Source of the DNA: JAAYOS01 sp050950785
GTDB lineage: Bacteria; Bacillota; Clostridia; Oscillospirales; JAAYOS01
Length of the DNA: 64,000 nt
Reading direction: 5' to 3'
Assembly: GCA_050950785.1 (NCBI GenBank)
Contig: JBMNIG010000004.1
Coordinates: forward strand, 1-64,000
The position numbers were made by a program, and so were the translations under genes. Positions 1 to 7,721 of this stretch are shown piece after piece. How positions within the stretch are numbered: position 1 is the stretch's first letter; every line of letters starts with the position of its first letter. The notes under the pieces are model-generated. The model was given only the letters and a program-made list of their open reading frames with translations. It did no database searches and was not told where the DNA came from.

Positions 1-1002
1 TCGGAAAATTGCCTTAAGCTGAGCCGGGATCAATCTATCGTACTTATTGAGCTTTTCTATTAGCTCCACAGCCCACATCTTGATATCGTCCTTGCTCATG
101 GCGACACAAAGTGTAATAAACCCACCGTCAGAAATCTTGGCCACAGTTCCAAAATCCCCAACATTGCTACTTATAGTATCGGCTGCATATCTAACTAAGT
201 CTCTGTATTCTTCGTTTCCAAAGGAGCTCAATATCTTGTCAGCATCAAAGCCGATGTATACCAAGTAGCTGACAGGACGTATTTTGTCTGTGATGTTTTT
301 ATAAAACCAGTTACTAAAATGTTCATCGTTCCCTAATCCGGTCAGACCGTCAATATACATATGTTGTTTCTGTTTCAGTTTTTGTTTACGGTATTTGAAT
401 ACCAAATATACAGATAACAAAATCAACACAAGGATGATACCGGAAGTAATCACAATTATGTGTAGCGGGATTTGATTCGTTCCAGCCTTTTCTGCAGAAG
501 TGAGTGCTAATCCTACCATCCTTTTGTACGAAATGTTCGACAAAGCGCTTGTAAAGGCAGTCACAAAATTTTCATCAGCTACTCTTGTAAAGCCGAATGC
601 TACATACCTTTCTTCTCCGTCTACCGTATACTCCAAAACAACATCACTAAACTCAATGAGTCCGGAATAGTCCTCCGTAGTAAGACAGCCGGACACGAGC
701 TCAACCTGATGATTTCTCGTAAGCTGAAAGCGCTTGTCCTTCTTGCCACTTTCTATATATGTAAAGTCGTAACCAATCTCCTTGGAGATTTCCTCCAATA
801 TCACTGGCATAATTCCCATGTAGCATCCAGATTCTTCATCGTAGTACTCTACAGGATAGAGGTTGGGGTTTCCAGCAACATATATACTCTTGCTTTCGGC
901 TGACGCTGCAGAAGTATGATATATGGCCGCAAAAGCAGATGTTGAGAGCAGCACACATACCACTAACACCGACGATATTATTATTCTAGAAGTATTATTC
1001 AT
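1..1002 (-). CDS. Periplasmic-binding/degenerate GGDEF membrane receptor (partial, 3' end outside window)
   Basis: Translated from the reverse strand from the ATG at 1002; the frame stays open to base 1, so the C-terminus lies outside the window. A GAGG ribosome site lies 9 bases before the ATG. The protein starts with a signal peptide (about residues 1-25), then an extracellular solute-binding-like domain, one membrane helix (about 170-190) and a GGDEF-type domain that begins with the typical LTGLGND motif. The catalytic signature is altered to SDGGF, so cyclase activity is unlikely; a c-di-GMP-binding, scaffold or (if an EAL domain follows) hydrolase role is possible. It starts 32 bp after the stop of a truncated glycosyltransferase on the same strand, which suggests one former operon for surface polysaccharide control. 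Confidence 0.75.
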   Translation of the reverse strand, partial: MNNTSRIIISSVLVVCVLLSTSAFAAIYHTSAASAESKSIYVAGNPNLYPVEYYDEESGCYMGIMPVILEEISKEIGYDFTYIESGKKDKRFQLTRNHQVELVSGCLTTEDYSGLIEFSDVVLEYTVDGEERYVAFGFTRVADENFVTAFTSALSNISYKRMVGLALTSAEKAGTNQIPLHIIVITSGIILVLILLSVYLVFKYRKQKLKQKQHMYIDGLTGLGNDEHFSNWFYKNITDKIRPVSYLVYIGFDADKILSSFGNEEYRDLVRYAADTISSNVGDFGTVAKISDGGFITLCVAMSKDDIKMWAVELIEKLNKYDRLIPAQLKAIFR

Positions 1003-1033
1003 TTGCTTCGACCTCAAAACATCTGCACCAAAC

Positions 1034-2099
1034 TTATTCGAAATCAATCTTCTGTCTTTCGAGTTTATCCCATCTGTGCTTTTCACTACGATATCCTATT
1101 AGGGACGCCATTCTTACGAACGACAGAATAAACCTTAACCCCACCACTTCAGCAACACAGAGTCCTAGCGCAAACAAAGTGTCACGTAAAGATATCCTCA
1201 TTTCGGACGTGTATACCCTGGAGAAAAATGCTGTCAAGGTAAACACCGAACCAAATACTGCATAGACTGAGTAGAGCATTATCATAAACGGAACATTGAT
1301 TAGGTCAAAATAGAAAGCCAAAACCATTGTAAGTATTCCAAACAGTTCAATAAAGGGAGAAAGCAGTTCGTAAATCAGGAAGTAGAGATATGAAATAAAA
1401 CTGACTGCGCCAAATTTTGCATTTGCAAACATACCCCTATGAATCCACATGCTTTGGAAAAGACCGATATGCCAGCGCTTCCTCTGCCTACATAAATCTT
1501 TTAGCCTTTCGGGTGCTTGTGACCAGCAAACGGCATCATGGGCATAGCGTATGCGGTACGGCATATTGTTATTTACACAGTATTCGTGCAGCTTAACTAC
1601 TAGTTCCATGTCCTCACCAATAGTTGAAGGGTCATATCCGCCTGCTGCGATAACAGTTTCTTTTTTGAAGAGCCCGAAGGCACCCGAAATAATCAGAGAA
1701 CCGTTGAATTTGTCGAGTAGAATCCTTGTAGCCAAGAAAGAGCGACTGTACTCCAGAACCTGCATAAAAGCGAGAGCATTCGAGGGCATTCTGTATCTCT
1801 TTACCCTTCCGTTTTCCAGGGTCACACCATTAGATGGATGGACAACTCCGCCAACTGCAACTATGTTCTCGTCTTCTAGAACACAACTAGCTATTTTCGA
1901 AAGAGAATCATACTGCAGCACAGAATCAGCATCCATGCATATGAAATACGGGTATTTGGCCGCATTTATCCCCATGTTAAGAGAGTCCGCTTTGCCGCCG
2001 TTTTTCTTCCTAATAAGTGTCAGTGGTACCTTAGCCGCAAAAGACTCAAAAATGCATTCTTCAGGTTGACATTGCACCCTCCTGACAATCGGCTGTGTT
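1034..2099 (-). pseudogene. Family 2 processive glycosyltransferase, 5'-truncated by IS21
   Basis: The remaining reading frame encodes about 350 residues of a membrane-bound family 2 glycosyltransferase of the PgaC/BcsA type. Visible motifs are MDADS (the DxD metal site), GEDMEL (the catalytic Asp region) and RQRKRWHIG (the QxxRW motif of processive enzymes), followed by four hydrophobic segments. The first part of the catalytic domain and any N-terminal membrane helices are missing. The open frame runs upstream to the IS21 end at 2100 and stops at a TGA inside the IS. A GTG at 2077 behind AGGAGG-like bases could start a short product, but this is probably chance. The enzyme would have made a beta-linked exopolysaccharide with the GGDEF-type receptor downstream. 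Confidence 0.8.
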
Positions 2100-2170
2100 T
2101 GTCAACTAGAAACTGAGCCAGGCGCTCGCTCGAAAGTGAGCCACTAAACGCTCGTTTGAAAGTGAGCCAC
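2100..2170. repeat. IS21 left terminal repeats
   Basis: Three GAGCCA-containing motifs lie at 2110-2120, 2133-2144 and 2159-2170, spaced by about 12-14 bases. They mirror the repeats at the other end of the element and are the likely IstA binding sites. Confidence 0.75.
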
Positions 2171-2178
2171 TCGATAGC

Positions 2179-2928
2179 TTACTGGCTCTTCATTGTTTGT
2201 TCGAGACGATAAGACTCTCCGTTCATATCAAGAACATAGGATTTAAAAGTCAGGCGGTCAACTAGTGCAGCGACCATTGTCGTATTCTCAAATAACTCTG
2301 TCCACTGGGAAAAGGGAAGATTAGTTGTAACAATTACGCTACCTCTTTCGCTTCGTTCAGACACAACCTTGAACAATAACTCAGACTGATGTCGATTAAA
2401 GCTTATGTAACTGAGTTCATCTAAAATAAGTAAGTCTGCCTTCTGTATCCGCTTTTCAAGCTTACCCAAAGCGTAGTTGTCTCTTGCTTCAGCAAGTTCG
2501 GTTGAAAGTGCGGCCGCATTTTTGAATAAAACATTCAATCCTTCTGAACACGCTTTTAGCCCAAGTCCGATAGATAGATGGGTTTTGCCTCTGCCGGGGT
2601 TGCCTATCATAACAATATTCTTCTTATCGGCAATAAACTTGCAGCTGGCAAGCTCATTAAGAAATGTCTCGGATATCGAACCATTGTAACGGCTTAAATC
2701 AAGCTCATCCAGAGTCTTTTGATATGGAAAATTAGCTGCCTTTAGTCGGCGTCGATTTTGATTCTCTTGACGTTGTATGCACTCTGATTTCATAAGTTCT
2801 AAAAGTATATCTTCAAAGATGCTGTTTGGCTTTAAACGCCTCAGAATTTCGTTGTAATCCGCAAATGTGGGTATTTTCAGTTGCTTTGCGTAAAGTTGGA
2901 TCTGAGCTTCGACAGGGTTTACTGACAT
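2179..2928 (-). CDS. istB: IS21 helper ATPase IstB
   Basis: A 249-residue AAA+ ATPase of the IstB/DnaC type that assists IstA in target selection. Walker A is GNPGRGKTH near residue 102 and Walker B is LLILDELSY near residue 165; TTNLPF follows as the sensor region. The ATG at 2928 is preferred: it comes right after the istA stop (2930) and has an AGGTG ribosome site, while an upstream in-frame TTG/GTG option at 2955 would overlap istA by 26 bp. Length is normal and the frame is intact, so the element may still be active. Confidence 0.9.
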   Translation of the reverse strand: MSVNPVEAQIQLYAKQLKIPTFADYNEILRRLKPNSIFEDILLELMKSECIQRQENQNRRRLKAANFPYQKTLDELDLSRYNGSISETFLNELASCKFIADKKNIVMIGNPGRGKTHLSIGLGLKACSEGLNVLFKNAAALSTELAEARDNYALGKLEKRIQKADLLILDELSYISFNRHQSELLFKVVSERSERGSVIVTTNLPFSQWTELFENTTMVAALVDRLTFKSYVLDMNGESYRLEQTMKSQ

Positions 2929-2929
2929 A

Positions 2930-4348
2930 TCACACACCTGCCTTTCTACCAGCAAGCAAATCGTACTTACTCAAGTTGACAGGCGAAACAGCAACGACAT
3001 CAGTTATGACCGGTGTTTCGATCCCAACCACTTTGTTCTTCCAGACATTTTCCCAGCCATGCTCTACACAATCCCATAGGAGCTGCATAAGCCCTTTGTG
3101 GTCAGTAGATTGACTTTTGAGCCATTTGAGGAAATCGGGTGGTAGGTTCTGACGGACCGGGGCTGCGTTGAATATTGCCCGTCCGCGATACTCGAGAATG
3201 GGAAGATAGTGTTCCAGTTTGTATGTCGGAGTATGGCGCTTGAAGCATCGTTCATGGCTAGCAATAATCTGCCCCTTGTAGTAGATTTCAACTTTTTCTG
3301 CATATCCCTTTACGCTGACATTACAACCACAATACTGGACAGGTACTGAGTAATCATTTGTGTCAAATCTCGCTGTAGCGAATGTACTAACTCTTACACT
3401 GGAACATTTGGCTGTTTCAAACTCATATCCAGGCAGGACCCTTAGACACTCTCGTTCTTTCTCTAACATCTCTCCTGCAGAGGCAGGCTTTCCTGTAATA
3501 TGATGACGGAGATATTCCTTACAACGCTGTATAAGCAGTAGATTTAGCTCTTCAAGGCTGTTGATTCTAGGCACAGGCACTAGTATGTTTCGGCGTGACC
3601 AGCCTACGAGACCCTCGACTAAACCCTTTTCATGGCCTTCTGCCGGATTGCAGAACAAAGCGTCGAAACCATAATGGGCAGATAATGCTGTATATCCAGC
3701 CTGCTTTTTAGCATGTGCCCCAAATCCATCCTTAACAGCAACTTTAGCATTATCAAAGATAACCTTCTCCGGAACACCGCCAAAGAACCGAAATGTCCTT
3801 ACGAAAGCCTCTAGAAAGCTCTCCTGATTCTGACGGCGATACGCAAATACTATTGGAGCACAACTGGAGCAGAGTCTGGCACAGAATAGATTTACGGTTA
3901 CTTTTTTACCACGCAAGTATACAGTTGCTTCACCCCAATCGACTTGTAATGCTTCTCCGGGAGAGAACTCCAGAGGAACAAATACCTTCGGTTGGTAAGC
4001 TTTCATCTCTCTAACTTTGCGTCTTACAGTCGATTCCCCACCGGTAAATTTCATCTCGGTAACTAAGCGGTCAAATATCCGTTTAGCAGTATGGCTCTGT
4101 TTCTTGATGTTTTCATGTTCATCCTCGTCAAGACAGGACTGAATAAACTCTACTACCTCAGTTGTCAATACGGATGTTTCACGTTCAGGGACTTTGCGTT
4201 CCCACGGCACAGAACAACCTTCGCTGTATTTTGCTACAGTATTTCGGGAGATATGTAGCTGTCTGGCTATTTCACGTTGACTGATTCCGGATAGAAACAT
4301 TTGGCGGATCTGTTTGTAATCCTTCACTGTTATAACCACTCCATTCAC
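2930..4348 (-). CDS. istA: IS21 transposase IstA
   Basis: A 472-residue DDE transposase. The N-terminal helix-turn-helix reads ISQREIARQLHISRNTVAKY (about residues 19-38). The rve-type catalytic core has Asp in QVDWGEA, Asp in VIFDNAK and Glu in KGLVEGLVGW. The C-terminal beta-barrel-like domain is present and the length is usual for IS21. Translation probably begins at the GTG at 4348 behind an AGAGGTG site. istB follows after one base, so the two are translationally coupled. Confidence 0.9.
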   Translation of the reverse strand: MNGVVITVKDYKQIRQMFLSGISQREIARQLHISRNTVAKYSEGCSVPWERKVPERETSVLTTEVVEFIQSCLDEDEHENIKKQSHTAKRIFDRLVTEMKFTGGESTVRRKVREMKAYQPKVFVPLEFSPGEALQVDWGEATVYLRGKKVTVNLFCARLCSSCAPIVFAYRRQNQESFLEAFVRTFRFFGGVPEKVIFDNAKVAVKDGFGAHAKKQAGYTALSAHYGFDALFCNPAEGHEKGLVEGLVGWSRRNILVPVPRINSLEELNLLLIQRCKEYLRHHITGKPASAGEMLEKERECLRVLPGYEFETAKCSSVRVSTFATARFDTNDYSVPVQYCGCNVSVKGYAEKVEIYYKGQIIASHERCFKRHTPTYKLEHYLPILEYRGRAIFNAAPVRQNLPPDFLKWLKSQSTDHKGLMQLLWDCVEHGWENVWKNKVVGIETPVITDVVAVSPVNLSKYDLLAGRKAGV

Positions 4349-4386
4349 CTCTGTCTCAGATTAAACTGCGACAAAGTTTATTTCAA

Positions 4387-4442
4387 GTGGCTCACTTTCG
4401 GATGAGCGTTTTCATCCTAAGTGGCTCAGTTTTAGATTAGCA
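4387..4442. repeat. IS21 right terminal repeats
   Basis: Two GTGGCTCA motifs at 4387-4398 and 4421-4432 are inverted copies of those at the other end. The element ends with CA at 4442. Confidence 0.7.
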
Positions 4443-5459
4443 TTTATAAAGGATCTAGCCGCGTTTGGGAAAACAACAGTTCTTCACATCCGGAAAAGAC
4501 GCTATGTTTGTAAGCATTGCAATAAGAGGTTCTTTGAAACGATCCCATTCTTACCCAGATATCATAGAGTCACGACCCGTTTAGTAGCACACGTAATTGG
4601 CTCCTTTTCTGATTTGAAGTCCATAAAGGACATAGCAAAGGAACATAATATATCTTCTACAACTGCAGCAAGATATTTTTCGTTAGTGGAATACAAATGC
4701 AAATCACTTCCCGAAGTCCTATCCATTGATGAATTTAAGGGTAATGCCGGTGGTCAAAAGTATCAATGCATTATTACTGATACAAAGAAACGCAAAGTGT
4801 TAGATATTCTCCCAAATAGGAAACAGGAAGCCCTTTTAAGATATTTCAGCTCATTTAGTACAAGAAATAGTGTGAAGTATGTTGTAATGGATATGAATCG
4901 ATCCTATTTGGAAATAGCCAAGACTTGCTTTCCACAGGCAACAATAGTCATTGATAAATATCATGTGGTAAGGCAAGTAATTTGGGATTTTGAAAAAGTT
5001 CGTAAGGCTGAACAGCAGAATTTTTCTGACTATCGACGAAAGTACTTCAAACGAAGCAGGCGGCTGCTATTAAAAAATCCAATGTACCTTAAGCCGGAAG
5101 AAGTTGCTCAAATAACTGAAATGCTTAAAATATCCCCAAGGTTACGTGAAGCCTATTTTCTAAAGAACAAGTTTCTCGAATTTATGAGGTCAGAGAATCG
5201 TGTGCAAGCAAAAGAAAGATTGGCTAAGTGGTTGCTTCTTGCCGAATTCTCGAATCTACCTGAATTTAAGACAAGTCTTACCGCTATACATAACTGGGAT
5301 CAATATATCTTGAATGCTTTCGATTGCAGATATACTAACGGTTTCACAGAAGGATGTAACAACAAAATCAAAGTATTGAAGAGAATATCATTTGGTGTTA
5401 GAAATTTTTCTCGCTTTAGAAATCGTATCCTTCACATAATGAATTCTCAGGTTGCCTAA
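4443..5459 (+). pseudogene. ISL3-family transposase, 5'-truncated
   Basis: The frame is open from the IS21 boundary to 5459 and encodes about 338 residues. It begins with part of the N-terminal zinc finger (RRYVCKHCNKRFF), then the helix-turn-helix SIKDIAKEHNISSTTAARYF, then the DDE core with LSIDEFKG, VMDMNRSY and DKYHVV, and ends with the ISL3-typical FTEGCNNKIKVLKR and NFSRFRNRIL. Perhaps 40-80 N-terminal residues and the left end are lost. A TTG at 4614 could start a shorter 281-residue product but would lack the zinc finger. No downstream inverted repeat was recognised. Confidence 0.82.
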
Positions 5460-5650
5460 CGTATGCTTTCAATGACATAATTATTCCCCTCCCTCCCACC
5501 CAAGAGTAATATTCTGTACCACTATCGTGAAAAACAAGGTAGATGGCAAAATGGGTAGGCGGAACGGGGATGATTGTCACGTGCAATCTTGCTCAATTGC
5601 GTATCTTGATGGTTTCATAGGTTGATTACATGGTTGTTTTACAAAGCAAA
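5460..5650. other. Non-coding remnant downstream of ISL3 fragment
   Basis: No open frame with a credible start was found. The stretch has C-rich and G-rich patches unlike its neighbours (about 5490-5580), probably the end of the old ISL3 element. Confidence 0.3.
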
Positions 5651-5682
5651 ATCCGGTAAGCAATCATTGTTACCTACCGGAT
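5651..5682 (-). terminator. Hairpin terminator after the 34-aa peptide gene
   Basis: ATCCGGTA at 5651-5658 pairs with TACCGGAT at 5675-5682. Both sides carry T-rich runs, so it may work in both directions. It lies 18 bp downstream of the stop codon of the small peptide gene at 5701. Confidence 0.6.
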
Positions 5683-5700
5683 CATATTTTTACTTATGCT

Positions 5701-5805
5701 CTACCCCAACAATTGACGAAGAGCCTTTATAGACAGCATCATCAGCACCATCAAAATTGCACAAACAATGGCTGTGGCACCAAAGATGATTGTTGTGAGT
5801 TTCAT
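5701..5805 (-). CDS. 34-residue single-helix membrane peptide
   Basis: ATG at 5805 with an AGGGTG ribosome site 8 bases upstream; stop TAG at 5701. The peptide begins MKLTTIIFGATAIV, continues as one hydrophobic stretch to about residue 24 and ends with a positively charged tail (IKALRQLLG). It is followed by a hairpin terminator and sits 30 bp after the gene for an Ig-like membrane protein on the same strand, so all three genes up to the protease at 7506 could be one transcript. No family is recognised. It could be a small membrane subunit, a toxin-like peptide or a signal. Only the start context and the operon-like position support coding. Confidence 0.5.
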   Translation of the reverse strand: MKLTTIIFGATAIVCAILMVLMMLSIKALRQLLG

Positions 5806-5835
5806 TTAATACACCCTTAAAATAATGTCATAGCA

Positions 5836-6366
5836 TTAATTTTTTAGGTAAAATTCTGCGGCATAATACTCATAGTCATAAAAGATGCTACTTCCAACAG
5901 TTTTGGCAGAACTTTCTGCAAATACGCTTTTAATAATTCGATAATGTCCTGGAATCCAGTCGAATCCGATGTTGTCAGTCCTCACCTCAACAGTTGCTAC
6001 ATCCCAAGGATAAATCATAATACCTAGCTGATGCCATCCTGCCATATTTGGAACTACATACCACTCACCATCAATGTTTATTTCATAAATTGCGTCCCAT
6101 CCACCAATAAAAGTAACAGGCGAGATGTTTTCAAACACTACGGTTATTGTATCGCCAATTTCATATATTTTTTTAGTAGTCCTCAAAATTATTTTAGCAT
6201 TATCTGCTGCGATTTTGGTATCTGAGGGTTCTAGATGGTTTCTTAACTGTTCAAGTATTTCTGGATCTGTATTATTAACATATACAAGATGCGAATTTGA
6301 GTACATAATGTAACCAATTGCCAGAAAATATATTAGTAACACAGCAGCTAAGATTTTCTTGTTCAT
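5836..6366 (-). CDS. Membrane-anchored Ig-like domain protein
   Basis: The ATG at 6366 (MNKKILAAVLLIYFL) has a GGAT-type ribosome site and gives a protein of 176 residues; an ATG eight codons earlier has none. It has one N-terminal membrane helix or uncleaved signal (residues 4-22) and an extracellular beta-rich domain from about residue 60. The pattern YEIGDTITVVFENIS, then EINIDGEWYVVP, then PGHYRIIKSVF resembles the bacterial Ig-like fold of Big_14 and BsuPI-like families. It lies 27 bp after the stop of the protease gene and just before a 34-residue membrane peptide. Its role is unknown; a surface sensor or a partner or inhibitor of the protease is possible. Confidence 0.7.
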   Translation of the reverse strand: MNKKILAAVLLIYFLAIGYIMYSNSHLVYVNNTDPEILEQLRNHLEPSDTKIAADNAKIILRTTKKIYEIGDTITVVFENISPVTFIGGWDAIYEINIDGEWYVVPNMAGWHQLGIMIYPWDVATVEVRTDNIGFDWIPGHYRIIKSVFAESSAKTVGSSIFYDYEYYAAEFYLKN

Positions 6367-6393
6367 GTTATTAGATCCTATTACATTCATACG

Positions 6394-7506
6394 CTAATAT
6401 CGAGTAGCGTTAAGTTTGAGGCAAGCGGTTTTTGCATCTGTATAGGTTCCTAGCTGGCCATATGGGTTTACAACAGCTGTTAGGCCATGATGGATTCCAC
6501 AAGCAAATCGAATTCCACCAATTAATCTGTAAACTATACCTCCGCTGTCACCAGATTGTGATTGTCCAGTTGTGTACTGTACCGCTGGTAAGCTCCAATT
6601 TCCAAAGAAGTCGCTGTAGATAAAACTCGAATAGATTAACCAGCCACTAATGAGTCCAGATGTACCACCATACAGATTAAGGTATTGTCCCTCTACTGGT
6701 GTATGTAGTGTTAGGCCAAGATCTCCACTATCAACAAACTTGTTTGTGGGTGTGAAACCAGATGCAGGACGTATAATAGAGGCATCGCAATCCAATTCTT
6801 TACACTCGTTCATTCCAGTACCAACTATATTACCATAGATGTCATATAAACCTTGATCTATACCACATACATGCCAAGCAGTAATAAAGCCATCTACACC
6901 ATTGTAGCGCGCACGGAATGCAAGAGAGCCTGGATATTCTGGTGCAGGATTAGCATATACTCGCTGACCACACTTTAAATCCGATTGACTAGCAGCTTTT
7001 CCTATCCACTCTGAAAAAGTTATATTTATATTTCTCGGAATGGAGTTTCTAATTTGCAAAAGATATTCGTCATTCAAATTTTCAAGAAATATGTCAATTC
7101 GATTCTTTCGTTCAGTAATGGCACATGCTTTTAATATATTTCTAAATTGGTAAAAAGGACTCGTGTTGTCTCTATGAGACATAATTTTATTTTTTTGTTC
7201 TATTAGTTGATTCAAGGGAGTATTTGCGTGTTTAATCTTAAATCGATCATCTTTGAATCGCTCTTTCAAATCTTCAAGAACAGAGTTATCAGCCTCAGTG
7301 ACATAAACAATAAGTTCGCCATTGTCGTCAACATAAGCGCCACAGTAGTAATCTGGATATCTCATTACCCCATCTTTAGATAGAACTGAGTCTACAAAAT
7401 TCTGGTATATTGTACTTGAAATTGCATCATTGTCAAAATATTCTTTACTTTTACCCAATTTCTCTAGAAGTTGCATTTCCTGATCGTAGAGATTATTGTA
7501 TGACAT
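6394..7506 (-). CDS. Trypsin-like (S1 family) serine protease with long N-terminal region, no signal peptide
   Basis: A 370-residue protein. The C-terminal 190 residues form a chymotrypsin-fold protease: His in TAWHVCG (about residue 212), Asp in LDCDASII (about 239) and Ser in GQSQSGDSGGIVY (about 320). This spacing is like streptogrisin and alpha-lytic proteases. The first 180 residues are hydrophilic and contain YCGAYVDDNGELIVYVTE, which recalls the prodomain of those enzymes, yet there is no signal peptide or membrane helix. It therefore either acts in the cytoplasm or leaves by a non-classical route. It begins an operon-like row with an Ig-like membrane protein and a small membrane peptide, between insertion sequences. 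Confidence 0.8.
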   Translation of the reverse strand: MSYNNLYDQEMQLLEKLGKSKEYFDNDAISSTIYQNFVDSVLSKDGVMRYPDYYCGAYVDDNGELIVYVTEADNSVLEDLKERFKDDRFKIKHANTPLNQLIEQKNKIMSHRDNTSPFYQFRNILKACAITERKNRIDIFLENLNDEYLLQIRNSIPRNINITFSEWIGKAASQSDLKCGQRVYANPAPEYPGSLAFRARYNGVDGFITAWHVCGIDQGLYDIYGNIVGTGMNECKELDCDASIIRPASGFTPTNKFVDSGDLGLTLHTPVEGQYLNLYGGTSGLISGWLIYSSFIYSDFFGNWSLPAVQYTTGQSQSGDSGGIVYRLIGGIRFACGIHHGLTAVVNPYGQLGTYTDAKTACLKLNATRY

Positions 7507-7651
7507 ACGTATCCACCTTTCATAATTAGTATCTTGGCAAGAACTCTTGACCTATTTTTCAAGCTAGTAACAATCAAACTTCTGTTGCTTTCTGAATAAT
7601 TCTTTTATCAAAACATGGGGCATCATTAGGCTAAAATTTGTGCCATCAATC

Positions 7652-7667
7652 ATATTGTATACAATAT
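7652..7667. promoter_or_regulatory. 16-bp perfect palindrome upstream of the protease operon
   Basis: ATATTGTATACAATAT lies about 145 bp before the protease start. A perfect palindrome of this size is a candidate dimeric repressor site, although the AT-rich setting makes chance possible. Confidence 0.35.
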
Positions 7668-7721
7668 TTCTGAAATGTCAAGTGAAATATTTGTGCATAG
7701 TTACAATATATGCAATGGTTC

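Larger units (their letters stand above)
2100..4442 (-). mobile_element. IS21-family insertion sequence
   Basis: About 2.34 kb with istA and istB on the minus strand. The ends begin TG and, read inward, both show ten variable bases followed by AAACTGAGCCA, then further copies of an AAAGTGAGCCAC motif, the multiple terminal repeats typical of IS21. No matching 4-8 bp target duplication is visible: 2092-2099 and 4443-4450 differ. The left side joins a glycosyltransferase fragment and the right side joins an ISL3 transposase fragment, so the element probably took part in a deletion or rearrangement after insertion. Confidence 0.88.

Noticed and set aside
3064..3303. Additional ORFs within istA/istB, copA and the ABC genes
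   Set aside because: They are shadow frames of well-supported genes, with no start signals of their own.
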